A stretch of DNA of 64,000 bases. Source: Mucilaginibacter mallensis (lineage in GTDB: Bacteria > Bacteroidota > Bacteroidia > Sphingobacteriales > Sphingobacteriaceae). Made by a program: the position numbers and the translations under genes. The notes beneath the pieces were generated by a model. That model had not been told where the DNA came from. It did not search any database and worked only from the letters and a program-made list of their open reading frames with translations. Shown here in pieces: positions 28,501 through 36,180 of this stretch (its first letter is position 1; each line of letters starts with the position of its first letter). The stretch spans positions 3,720,001 to 3,784,000 of the forward strand of contig NZ_LT629740.1 in the NCBI RefSeq assembly GCF_900105165.1. The letters run 5' to 3'.

Positions 28501-28796
28501 TAGCTAACAAAAGTAAAAACAAGGGCAGTGCCCTTAGTGGCACTGATAGTGAATTTCCCGGAAACATCGGTAGTTGTACCGTAAGTGGTGCCTTTTATCA
28601 TCACACTTACGCCAGGCATGGTATTGCCTTTTTCGTCTAAAACTGTACCCTGAATTTTGTTAGTGCTTTGTGCAAATATAAATGCCGGGAGCAGTAACAA
28701 ACACACCAGAAGCGAGAGGTGTGGAGATCGGATAACTTTTAGTTTTGCCGGGCAAAGGGTAATAAGCCGACCATAACTTGTAAAAATTTTCTTCAT
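25572..28796 (-). CDS. SusC/RagA-family TonB-dependent transporter
   Basis: TonB-dependent oligosaccharide transporter, 1074 aa. Long N-terminal leader with a hydrophobic stretch ending IFAQ (about 43), carboxypeptidase-regulatory-like domain (about 48-125), LDEVVVVGYGTQKK link, plug (about 130-255, with VYGVKAANGVILITTKKG) and barrel. No STN domain. It heads the operon that continues to SusD, DUF3823, the GH-like protein, GH92 and the DUF4965 protein. Likely imports a mannose-containing oligosaccharide, judged only from the neighbouring GH92. A tandem 12-bp repeat lies about 115 bp upstream and a Kelch/SARP regulator gene lies farther upstream on the same strand. Confidence 0.93.
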   Translation of the reverse strand: MKKIFTSYGRLITLCPAKLKVIRSPHLSLLVCLLLLPAFIFAQSTNKIQGTVLDEKGNTMPGVSVMIKGTTYGTTTDVSGKFTISATKGTALVFTFVSYGKKEVVVGDQQTITVKLAPASSNLDEVVVVGYGTQKKVSLTSAVTSINAAEIVTTKNENVENMLTGKIAGLQVVQNTAEPGDFANNISIRGMGNPLIVVDGVEMPDFSVTGGNGDNSVGSSNILTRLDPNDIESVSVLKDAAASVYGVKAANGVILITTKKGKAGTLQLTYSGTFGSQVPSGLPKPVDATQYMTLVNQQSQHQANGGRIIYGPADFAAYADGSKQSTDWYDAVFKKSAMQEQHNLTATGGTENTQYLLSAGFTDQDGILTSNDLNYKRYNVRSNVTSKIGKNITVNLNMSAIMDQKNSPAQSFWYTTRETWRELPTETFYANNNPMYLWQGSVDGGNPIAYENSNINGYSTQNNKFFNGSISIDYRLPFIDGLTLRGLYSYNDQIQNNKLYQQSYNLYTYNSATQTYNAALNNSPAFVQRQYYDYPQNTDQLSLNYAHSFGKHNLSALLLYEGNEQSADNFEAYRQLAIPVDQIIAGNAANQNATQTSNGLSDYATNSLVGRVTYDYNGKYLGEFSFRNDESSKFAPGQKSGFFPSGSVGWRISDEDFWKNSSALSFIDNLKFRASYGVLGDDGTLFYQFLSGYNYPANGSNNQLPTGAVFGNNFVNAVQSTGLPNPNVTWSTSHTFDVGADLDMWKGMLGITFDYFIRNRTGLLATSILQVPDVLGAALPEQNINGDRTKGFDFEVSHHNHIGKFNYNVKGTFSFAYTMNTTYAESKHGNSYLDWLDNQANRNQGIQWGYSGAGQYQNYGQIVNSPVYVNRGTVVGDYIYQDWNGDGQIDGNDNHPIAYGGNPNGLPTTPKITYGLTLGGSYDGFDISMLLQGTSMYSVSYIEQLNIPLWGGGSALTQFLNDYHPADPNADPYNPNTVWVPGHFAYTGTTANTNSTFNFQNAAYLRLKSLEIGYNLPNKFLSQIGVKGVRVFVNGYNLFTITDVKYVDPEHPSGTYGYLYPLDKLYNVGLNVKF

Positions 28797-28911
28797 AATA
28801 AATTGGTTAATTGGTTAAAAATTGTGATTACCTACCGGGAGCCAGGACGGCCGGGTACGGAGGGTTGTTCACTTGGTTTGATACCACAATGATAGGCCGC
28901 ACAGTATTAAA

Positions 28912-28937
28912 AAATGGGTTAATAAATGGGTTAATAA
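28912..28937. repeat. Tandem 12-bp direct repeat upstream of susC
   Basis: AAATGGGTTAAT occurs twice head-to-tail, followed by AA, about 115-140 bp before the susC start at 28796. It is the most obvious structure in the 327-bp gap between susC and the Kelch/SARP regulator gene (28797-29123). A second small tandem (AATTGGTT twice, 28801-28816) lies right at the ribosome-binding region. SARP/OmpR-type winged helices characteristically bind direct repeats about one helical turn apart, so this is a candidate binding site for the neighbouring regulator. Confidence 0.5.
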
Positions 28938-29123
28938 GTGAAAAAATATATTAATCTCAGCAAATAACAGGCAGGGGGATTAACATAAGTCGACAAAATA
29001 TTTCCCAACAGTTAAATAAATCAATAAATAGCATTATTACTATTTAATATGGTGAAATGAATATTGAGTTTATTGAATGCCTGTGGTTACAGGCATACAT
29101 ATTGGCAGATCGGCAACAAATAG

Positions 29124-31667
29124 TTAGTGCAGTATCTTATCAAGGCTGATAGGATAATCAACACCTAATGATTTTTTATATTCGGTTACAAACTGGTCAT
29201 AGATCTTTTTGCTGTGATCAATTCCTTTTAACCGTCTGTAGCTTTTTAATTGATACTTTAAAGCGGTATCATTAAAAGGATCGGTATTTAATATCAGTTT
29301 ACTTATTTCTAATACTACTTTATAGTTTTCTTCGGCATATGATTTCTGCAATTGAGGTAGCAGTTCATTCATTAACTGTTCTTCGTAATTAACTTTAAAA
29401 TCATCCAGCCAAACATCGGTCATATCACTTAAAAATGATCCACGGTTAATCAGCTCAAAGTGATCGGCAATTAATCTATCTTTTTCAGCTCCGGTCTTTT
29501 TAAGGGCATCTATTACCTGATAGTAATCGCAAAAGAAAGTTTCATTAGTATTAAAGAAGTATATATCATTTAAAAAAGTAAGTTCAACACCTTCAATATC
29601 GCCCATAGCGCTTCGCAGGTGATTAAATGTAACGCCTTTGATATTCTTTGTTTTGGAGATGTCTTTATCGGGCCATAACAACTGCGATATTTTTTTGGAA
29701 ATTATACCATTATTTTCCTTACTGTTTAATAAGATGAGGATAAACAGCTGTTTAATTTTCGGGCTGAACAGATAAGTAATATCCCTGCCCTTTTTATCAA
29801 TAACCATAAACTCGCCAAACAGGTAAACTGAATTTATTTTTTGTTCCTCAGTTTTTTCATCAACCAGCATTTCACCCTCCGGCTCAGCCCCAACGGGTAT
29901 AAACGGGTTCTGCTTTCTTCTTGTGTACTGCCATACCAATGCGCCAATGAACAGTATGATAATCAGTCCTCCTATATATTTTAATTTAATAAAGGATTTA
30001 GCCCGCCATTTGCTGGTTTGCTGGTAACCGGTATTACTTACCGGAGGATATGCCAATGAATATACTTTTATAGTAGATTTATTAGGATCTGTAAACTCCT
30101 GTATGGTACATAACAGCTGATTGGTCTTACTATTCAGGAAGAGATTGATATCGCTTTCTATCCTTTCAGATATCACCGGTATCGAGGCACTTACTACCTG
30201 GTACGAGCCATCTTTAATAGAGAATTTGTAGAGCTTTATGCTGGTCTTAAATATTTCGTGCGGATAGCACATGGCGTAAAAATACTTGCCATCATCAGAG
30301 AGCACCAGGTTATTTGCAGGCACAAAAACATCATTATTAGGGTGAATGTCCCAACATTTTTTTATGGTGTGATTTTGCAGATTTATGCAGTACAGGTCAT
30401 AGTATTGCCTGCCGCCCACTACCTGGTTGCCCGATTCATTGCCATAGCCCCCGAATAAATACACTTCATTGGCCTTATTTACATTACTTACCGCTGAGAA
30501 GAAACGAGGGGTAATGGTATCGCCTTTAAAAGCGACCTTCTCCCATTGGTCTTTACCGGGGTTATACTTAAAAAAATCATTGTAATACCTGTAAGAACCA
30601 TAACCACCAAACAGATATATACTATCCTGGCTGGTGCTATAAAAGATATTGTGATGATGCCTTTGCCCTTTAAATTCTACTTTGCCTATCGCACTCCAAG
30701 TGAGCGATTTCATATCCAGTGAGGCTACACTAGGTTCAGTTGGGTGTTCGTGATAGGCCTCATATATATAACACTTATTCTCCCTGGTATTAAAAATACT
30801 TTTGCCCAGTAATAACGGTACAGGCGAAGGTCTTTTAAATGCCGATGCAACTGTGCTCCCATTCTCGCTGTCATAAAAAATGATAGAATCACGGGTAAAT
30901 ATGAATAGCTTGTTATCAATAGGTGTAAAATTGAGGCCTGCCACCTGTTTAAATGAATGTTTGTAAGCCGGTTTCCAGTAGTAGGAATCATTGATGAGCC
31001 AAACCGGGTTTTCAACTATACCCAACTCATCACCATCAATACTATGAACTATATTACCGGCCGATTCACTTAATGGGAATGAAAAACTTTTTTGATCGTT
31101 GCCAACCGTCAGGTTTTTTATAGCCATATCGGGCACTTCAACATAATATTGATTTTTACCGAATACTATTTTAGCTGAAACCGTATCATCCAAACCCAAC
31201 TGATAGGCATGGTATACCTTATCATCTATATAAACATCAACCTTATCATCTTTCAGGTTAAAATCAACTTTTACCTTTATCCACTTGCGTTTATGCAGCT
31301 GCGATGTCTGTATGGGGATATTTAGCTTGTTGCTTTTTCTATCGATATTAAAGTATAAATAACCCGTACCATTAAGGTACAGGTAGCTTAAACTGTAGGA
31401 GTTATTTTTACTGGTAAGGTTAAAAATGTAGCCCAGGTTTTTATTATCCCACAACGAAAGATCAAAGTTGATGGATAGATTATCCCGAAACAAAGGCGGA
31501 TTAGTACTAAAAACCGTATATGACGTGCGCTTGTTTAACAGGCTGTCATTTGAATTAAACATTAAGCCCTGGGCATGCGCACCTGTTAAATGAAAGAATA
31601 CAAATAAGAAAAAAGCAATTCTATAAATTTTAATGTTGACCAATAAAAAGTTATCAGATTCTCGCAT
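29124..31667 (-). CDS. Membrane-spanning one-component regulator: Kelch sensor outside, SARP-like DNA-binding module inside
   Basis: Domains in order: a signal/anchor sequence (about 8-32), a LamG/concanavalin-like sandwich (about 40-190; LWDNKNLGYIFNLTSK, YIDDKVYHAYQLG), a Kelch-type beta-propeller (about 225-540; two clear motifs, IYLFGGYGSYRYYNDFFKY and VYLFGGYGNES), one transmembrane helix (about 558-578, GGLIIILFIGALVW), then a cytoplasmic winged helix (about 612-710; SPKIKQLFILILL, SQLLWPD) and a BTAD-like helical region to the C-terminus (DYYQVIDALKK, LKSYRRLKGIDHSKKIYDQF). The last two parts match the layout of SARP-type activators. By topology it would read an extracytoplasmic signal and bind DNA directly, like ToxR/CadC. 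It lies immediately upstream of, and on the same strand as, the SusC operon, so it is the likely regulator; the ligand is unknown. Confidence 0.78.
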   Translation of the reverse strand: MRESDNFLLVNIKIYRIAFFLFVFFHLTGAHAQGLMFNSNDSLLNKRTSYTVFSTNPPLFRDNLSINFDLSLWDNKNLGYIFNLTSKNNSYSLSYLYLNGTGYLYFNIDRKSNKLNIPIQTSQLHKRKWIKVKVDFNLKDDKVDVYIDDKVYHAYQLGLDDTVSAKIVFGKNQYYVEVPDMAIKNLTVGNDQKSFSFPLSESAGNIVHSIDGDELGIVENPVWLINDSYYWKPAYKHSFKQVAGLNFTPIDNKLFIFTRDSIIFYDSENGSTVASAFKRPSPVPLLLGKSIFNTRENKCYIYEAYHEHPTEPSVASLDMKSLTWSAIGKVEFKGQRHHHNIFYSTSQDSIYLFGGYGSYRYYNDFFKYNPGKDQWEKVAFKGDTITPRFFSAVSNVNKANEVYLFGGYGNESGNQVVGGRQYYDLYCINLQNHTIKKCWDIHPNNDVFVPANNLVLSDDGKYFYAMCYPHEIFKTSIKLYKFSIKDGSYQVVSASIPVISERIESDINLFLNSKTNQLLCTIQEFTDPNKSTIKVYSLAYPPVSNTGYQQTSKWRAKSFIKLKYIGGLIIILFIGALVWQYTRRKQNPFIPVGAEPEGEMLVDEKTEEQKINSVYLFGEFMVIDKKGRDITYLFSPKIKQLFILILLNSKENNGIISKKISQLLWPDKDISKTKNIKGVTFNHLRSAMGDIEGVELTFLNDIYFFNTNETFFCDYYQVIDALKKTGAEKDRLIADHFELINRGSFLSDMTDVWLDDFKVNYEEQLMNELLPQLQKSYAEENYKVVLEISKLILNTDPFNDTALKYQLKSYRRLKGIDHSKKIYDQFVTEYKKSLGVDYPISLDKILH

Positions 31668-31889
31668 TAAGGGTTTTTCGTTTTAAAAATTATATATAGT
31701 TATGTATATTTTGGTTTATGACGCTAAATTAGAATTTAAAGAGCGAAAAAATAGTAATTTGTATTTGTTCGCTGCTGCTTGTAATAAATCACCTGAATTA
31801 CAGTATTTTTAATTTAGAAACTATTATCTCTTTATTAATAAATAAATCCACTTATTACACCAATAAATAATACTAAATATCGCTGCTGC

Positions 31890-31963
31890 ATATGCAACAA
31901 TTGTAACCAGAAAATGTTGATCATAAGTAATATATGCAACAATTTCAATAAAATTATTGCATA
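31890..31963. repeat. Three-copy 12-13-bp motif cluster in a divergent promoter region
   Basis: ATATGCAACAATT occurs at 31890-31902 and again at 31932-31944, exactly 42 bp apart (four helical turns). A near-copy in reverse orientation (one mismatch over 12 bp) lies at 31952-31963, forming an inverted repeat with the second copy. The surrounding 357-bp gap (31668-32024) between the Kelch/SARP gene and the plus-strand gene at 32025 is otherwise A/T-rich and shows nothing else clear. Confidence 0.5.
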
Positions 31964-32024
31964 GCTAAAATACCAGTTTTTATATATCATCATTACTGTT
32001 TAAATCTTATTTTTCAACCACCAT

Positions 32025-32645
32025 ATGTTACAAAACCGTGTAGATCCAACAGGGAATATTATTAGCACCAGCGCACGTGGCGCCTGGATGGGTAACCGCG
32101 GGCAATTGCATGATGCCGGTAAGCACATACTGAGGCCTTTTAAACTTAAAGCCTGGCTTATATGTTTGCTTGAATTTAAAGAGCGGCACAGGCAGGTAAT
32201 GGCACCTAACCTTTACACTGAATTGTTCTTTTTGGATGAGGCAACCGCTTTTGCAGCTGGGCACAGGCCTTGTTTTGAATGCCGCAGGGAAGATTATAAT
32301 CGTTTTAAATCCCTTTGGATAAAAGGCAACCCTGAATACGGTTTTAATAAAAAAACATCCATCCGTGAGATAGATGAAATAATACATAACGAAAGAATTG
32401 ACCGGAAAGGAAACAAAGTAACTTTTGAAACCTCTATAAACGAGCTCCCCGATGGTACATTTATACTGATTGAAGATGAGCCCTATTTATTGGCAGGACA
32501 CCATATTTATCATTGGACACCCTTTGGCTATGACGAAAGTACGCCGTTGCCTGTTTTAGAAAAAGTAACGGTACTAACTCCCAGATCAACAATCAATGCT
32601 TTTCGTGCAGGATATAATCCACAAATAAAAAATGAAATTGGCTGA
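32025..32645 (+). CDS. Conserved hypothetical protein with Cys-x2-Cys motif
   Basis: Soluble 206-aa protein, no signal peptide. The visible landmark is AAGHRPCFECRREDYNRF (about 84-101), a Cys-x2-Cys element reminiscent of the metal-binding zinc site of Ada-type domains (GxRPCxRC). I recognise it as a widespread uncharacterised bacterial family but cannot assign a function. It ends two bases before the stop of the convergent Nudix gene, so the two share a terminator-free junction. Confidence 0.6.
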   Translation: MLQNRVDPTGNIISTSARGAWMGNRGQLHDAGKHILRPFKLKAWLICLLEFKERHRQVMAPNLYTELFFLDEATAFAAGHRPCFECRREDYNRFKSLWIKGNPEYGFNKKTSIREIDEIIHNERIDRKGNKVTFETSINELPDGTFILIEDEPYLLAGHHIYHWTPFGYDESTPLPVLEKVTVLTPRSTINAFRAGYNPQIKNEIG

Positions 32646-32647
32646 TT

Positions 32648-33385
32648 TTACCAGGTAAAGTTTTTTAATGATGCCTCATATTTAGCTACATCAAATTTAT
32701 ACAGGTCAGGTGACTTGTGCGCCCCTCCTTTTCTTGTTTTCGGCAGCTTTATCAATATATCAAACTTCATAATGCGGCGATAAAAGTTACCGCGGTTCAA
32801 CTGTGTACCTAATATTGATTCGTATAGGTTTTGAAGCTCAGTTAAAGTAAACTCCTCTGGCAGCAAATTGTAGCCTATGGGTTTATAGCTCAACTGTTCC
32901 TGCAAAACCTGCAATGCTTTATCAACTATTTCCCGGTGATCCATCACCAGTTCAGGCAGTGCATCAACAGGCTTCCACTCACAGGCAGCAGAAAATTCAT
33001 CAGCAACAGGTACCACTTTTGTATGATCAACCAAAGCATAATAACTCGTGGATATAAAACGCTGCTTATGCCAAAGATAATCAGGATAGCCTTCAAAAAA
33101 ACGCTCAGAGCGGTTAACATCCCCAAATGTGCTGAACTGGTGTAAAAACACATCATCAACATTAGCACGTTCCTTTAAAACACGCTTAACAGCATCATTA
33201 ACATTCTCCTCTTTTTTAACATAGCCCCCCGGTAACACCCACCGCGTATCACCAATTATTTGTAACAGCAGCACATTTAATTTACCATTATTAAACCCGA
33301 ATACCACGTTATCCACCGATAAATGCGGAATACAGGTTTCCCATAATTTCTGACTGCGCGATAGGATCTTTTCAGCGATGCTCAT
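32648..33385 (-). CDS. Nudix-type transcriptional regulator (NrtR/AraR-like) with degenerate Nudix box
   Basis: N-terminal Nudix domain (about 20-150) and C-terminal winged helix (about 165-240; FTLTELQNLYESILG, NRGNFYRRIMK, RKGGAHKSPDLYKFD), the layout of NrtR and of the Bacteroides arabinose regulator AraR. Aligning the Nudix box from Gly54, the Arg68 and Glu72 positions are kept, but two metal-binding/catalytic Glu positions are Val69 and Arg73, and the conserved Gly is Asn75, so hydrolysis is unlikely. It should act as a ligand-sensing DNA-binding protein. I use the ATG at 33385; the frame extends only to a TTG at 33394. Target genes are unknown; autoregulation is possible (see the palindrome at 33388). 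Confidence 0.85.
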   Translation of the reverse strand: MSIAEKILSRSQKLWETCIPHLSVDNVVFGFNNGKLNVLLLQIIGDTRWVLPGGYVKKEENVNDAVKRVLKERANVDDVFLHQFSTFGDVNRSERFFEGYPDYLWHKQRFISTSYYALVDHTKVVPVADEFSAACEWKPVDALPELVMDHREIVDKALQVLQEQLSYKPIGYNLLPEEFTLTELQNLYESILGTQLNRGNFYRRIMKFDILIKLPKTRKGGAHKSPDLYKFDVAKYEASLKNFTW

Positions 33386-33387
33386 AA

Positions 33388-33401
33388 CATACAAATGTAT
33401 G
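33388..33401. promoter_or_regulatory. Palindrome just upstream of the Nudix regulator start
   Basis: CATACA-AA-TGTATG has perfect 6-bp arms around two bases and lies 3 bp before the ATG of the Nudix regulator. A site there could block the gene's own expression. It is short, so chance is not excluded. Confidence 0.35.
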
Positions 33402-33547
33402 ATTCAAATAATAAAGTTTAGGAAATTCATGTTGGGCATATAAATCTACACTTATTTAATTTACTTCATCTATACATAAGTATCATTCGCCGATAGATGG
33501 TTACCGGTATACAGATTATTGATCACCTTTACATTGTGCCATTAATT

Positions 33548-33580
33548 TTGAGATCAGCATGATGGCATTATTGAGATCAG
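33548..33580. repeat. Two direct copies of a 10-bp motif upstream of the LytS/LytTR genes
   Basis: TTGAGATCAG occurs at 33548-33557 and 33571-33580 (23-bp period). LytTR-type regulators bind pairs of direct repeats, so this may be an autoregulatory site, though the spacing differs from the best-known examples. It lies in the 339- to 348-bp gap between the Nudix gene and the kinase gene. Confidence 0.4.
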
Positions 33581-33587
33581 TTTTCAT

Positions 33588-33620
33588 AATTGAGCGCCTG
33601 TGAATAGCAGGTGCTCAATT
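33588..33620 (+). other. Hairpin in the leader region before the LytS-type kinase gene
   Basis: Arms 33588-33600 and 33608-33620 pair over 13 bp with one G-T wobble around a 7-nt loop, 8 bp downstream of the direct repeats and 113 bp before the kinase start. No T tract follows. It could be the terminator of an unseen transcript, an RNA leader structure or an operator. Confidence 0.4.
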
Positions 33621-33733
33621 TATGCTAATGTTTTACTAAAAAGCACCCATCACAAAAATCGGCCTGAAAAATGATTGATATTAACAGCGATAATATATAA
33701 TGCAAAGGCTATTTTTGAGAAACATACATTAAT

Positions 33734-34924
33734 ATGCTACGCTCCAGGCTTACTACGTTTTTTATTCATGCTACCGGCTGGCTCATCTTTTTGGGCTTTC
33801 CACTGCTGTTCATGAATAAAACACAGGAGAATACGCACAATAGTTATTTTGTATTACTGTCGCCATTTTACTGGCTGTTTTGCTTAACCTATATTTTTAT
33901 GTTTTACCTGAACGCCTGGTACCTGGTGCCAAGGCTTGTTTTCAGGAAAAAGTATTTCTACTATGGCATAATAGTATTGCTGCTTTCGGGTTGTGTTTAC
34001 TTTTTGCAGCCATTTGATAACCTGCTTGGCCATAACCTGCTTAAAAATAAAAACCTAAACACCCAGCAGGCAGCTGCACCATCCATGGCGGCAGATAATC
34101 AATCAGCTACAGGTATTACCGACAGTACCGGGCCCAAAAATTTACCGTTTGGCCCCCTGCCCCATCAGGACCTCCGCATGGAAGACCCGCGTTTTAAACC
34201 ATCAAACCGTATCATATTTATACACCAATCGGGTAATATTGATATGGTTGGCTTATTTATATTTATTGTGGTAATGGGTTTAAGTGTTGCGGTAAGCACC
34301 GTACAAAAATGGCAGTTAACTGAGCAGGTGGTAGTTAAAGCTAAAGCTGAAAAAGCTAACGCGGAGCTATCGTTCTTAAAAGCGCAGATCAATCCCCATT
34401 TTTTGTTTAACACGCTGAATAATATTTATGCCCTATCGGTTACTAACAGTGAGCATACATCTGAGAGTATTATGAAGCTGTCGAACATTATGCGTTATGT
34501 TACGGATGATGTGACTGAGAATTTTGTATCGCTGCAAAGCGAGGTTGATTGCATAAATGATTATATCGACCTGCAAAAACTGCGTTTAGGTAACAAAACC
34601 AAGCTCGATTTTACCAGCACCGGAGATTTTAGCAATAAAAAAATTGCTCCCCTGGTATTAATGACCTTTATTGAAAATCTATTTAAATATGGTATCAGCA
34701 ATCATAAAACTTCGGCTATAACTATTAGGATAACAGCTGATGGCGATAAACTAAAGCTCTTTTGCCAAAATACTATTTTTGATAAAGATAAGCCTAGCAC
34801 CCGCAGAGGGATAGGTATAAACAACACAAAACAGCGCCTTGAGCTGATATATCCCGGCAGGCATAAACTGGACGTTAACGCCAAGGATAGCCTGTTTACT
34901 GTAAACCTTGAAATTGATTGTTAA
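33734..34924 (+). CDS. LytS/YehU-type sensor histidine kinase
   Basis: Membrane histidine kinase of the His_kinase (PF06580) group. Four hydrophobic segments occupy the N-terminal half (about 8-28, 40-62, 74-95, 168-188), with a hydrophilic loop of about 70 residues between the third and fourth. The phosphoacceptor His222 lies in FLKAQINPHFLFNTLNNI, and the ATP-binding domain has IENLFKYGI and GIGINNTKQRL. Length 396 aa is normal. The response regulator gene follows after 18 bp, so these are a cognate pair. The signal is unknown. Confidence 0.92.
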   Translation: MLRSRLTTFFIHATGWLIFLGFPLLFMNKTQENTHNSYFVLLSPFYWLFCLTYIFMFYLNAWYLVPRLVFRKKYFYYGIIVLLLSGCVYFLQPFDNLLGHNLLKNKNLNTQQAAAPSMAADNQSATGITDSTGPKNLPFGPLPHQDLRMEDPRFKPSNRIIFIHQSGNIDMVGLFIFIVVMGLSVAVSTVQKWQLTEQVVVKAKAEKANAELSFLKAQINPHFLFNTLNNIYALSVTNSEHTSESIMKLSNIMRYVTDDVTENFVSLQSEVDCINDYIDLQKLRLGNKTKLDFTSTGDFSNKKIAPLVLMTFIENLFKYGISNHKTSAITIRITADGDKLKLFCQNTIFDKDKPSTRRGIGINNTKQRLELIYPGRHKLDVNAKDSLFTVNLEIDC

Positions 34925-34942
34925 GTATAAAACACAGCATAT

Positions 34943-35638
34943 ATGGAGTTGAAATGTATAGCCATTGATGACGAGCCCCTGGCGCTTGAGGTGATAAAGA
35001 AACACATCGCGGATTTTCCACAGTTGAAACTGCTGCATACGTTTGAGGATGCTATTTCAGCCGCTGAATACTTACGTAATAATACGATAGACCTGCTTTT
35101 TATTGATATCGATATGCCCGACATCACGGGCATTGAGCTGGTGCGTTCGCTTAAAGAAAAGCCGATGGTAATATTTACAACGGCCCATAAAAACTTTGCC
35201 TATGAAGGCTTTGAGCTGGAAGCACTGGATTACCTGCTAAAACCTATAGACCTTAAACGTTTTTCGGCCGGGGTAAATAAGGCTATTGATTACGCCAAAT
35301 ACAAAGCGACTGGGCAAAGCGAGATGGATGGTTCATTATACGTGCATTCCGAATACCGGATGATAAAAATAGAGCTGAAAGAAATAGAATATATTGAAAG
35401 CATGCAGGATTATATAAAAATATACCTGAGCAATATTGAAAAGCCTGTTTTAACACTTATGTCGCTTAAAGGTGTATTAGAGAAGTTGCCGCAAGCGGAA
35501 TTTGCACGCATTCACAGGAGCTATGCAGTGGCTATAAAAAAGATAAAATCCATACATAACCATAAAGCAAAGCTGAAAACAATTGAGTTACCTATAGGTA
35601 ACAACTATTCCGATTTTATACAGTCATGGTCGAAATAA
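34943..35638 (+). CDS. LytTR-family response regulator
   Basis: Receiver domain (1-120) with acidic pocket Asp9/Asp10, phosphoacceptor Asp55 in LLFIDIDMPDITG, and Lys in LLKPIDLKRF. The C-terminal LytTR DNA-binding domain (about 132-230) has IELKEIEYIESMQDYIKIYL and FARIHRSYAVAIKKI. It is the partner of the LytS-type kinase 18 bp upstream. It may control the plus-strand genes downstream, but that is inferred only from position. Confidence 0.93.
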   Translation: MELKCIAIDDEPLALEVIKKHIADFPQLKLLHTFEDAISAAEYLRNNTIDLLFIDIDMPDITGIELVRSLKEKPMVIFTTAHKNFAYEGFELEALDYLLKPIDLKRFSAGVNKAIDYAKYKATGQSEMDGSLYVHSEYRMIKIELKEIEYIESMQDYIKIYLSNIEKPVLTLMSLKGVLEKLPQAEFARIHRSYAVAIKKIKSIHNHKAKLKTIELPIGNNYSDFIQSWSK

Positions 35639-35752
35639 AGGAACCTTAAGCGCAATTTGGTTTCATCGGTAGATAATGCTGATTTAGCGACACATTCTTT
35701 TGTTTAAATGCTGATAATAACACCTTTACATAAGCATTTAAACTATTGTAAG

Positions 35753-36130
35753 ATGGAAATAATAAGCAAACAAAAACGGATACTGGTACTAGATAATAGT
35801 GGCAGGATGTTATCAGTTGTAAATGAAATTATGCATTACGGTGATTTTGATATTCTTACGGTTTACGATTCGAATGCTATCTGCGATAAGGCCAAAGCTA
35901 TGCACCCCGATCTGATCATTCTGGATTATTTGTTGCTGAACAATGAATGCGAACAAGTTTGTAATGATCTGAAAGAGGAGAAGGGCCTCGAAAACATTCC
36001 GGTAATTGTGGTGAGTACCTACAGGAGCAAAAAGATCCGTTCGGCAGCATACAGGTGTGATGCCTTATTTTTAAAACCGATGGATATGGAAGTACTGGCA
36101 TCAAGGATTGATTACTTAATGGCTTCGTAA
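35753..36130 (+). CDS. Stand-alone receiver-domain response regulator
   Basis: Single receiver domain without an output domain, 125 aa from the ATG at 35753. Phosphoacceptor Asp58 lies in HPDLIILDYLL, the switch Ser/Thr is in VVSTYR, and the conserved Lys is in FLKPMD. The usual acidic pair is Asp14-Asn15, so metal binding may be weaker. The frame can be extended to an ATG at 35708 with 15 unconserved residues, which I consider less likely. It lies between the LytS/LytTR pair and the PqqD gene (50-bp gap) and may link the two. Confidence 0.85.
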   Translation: MEIISKQKRILVLDNSGRMLSVVNEIMHYGDFDILTVYDSNAICDKAKAMHPDLIILDYLLLNNECEQVCNDLKEEKGLENIPVIVVSTYRSKKIRSAAYRCDALFLKPMDMEVLASRIDYLMAS

Positions 36131-36180
36131 TAATTGTAAAAATATTACATTTATAGCCTGCAATACATATATCAAAATAA

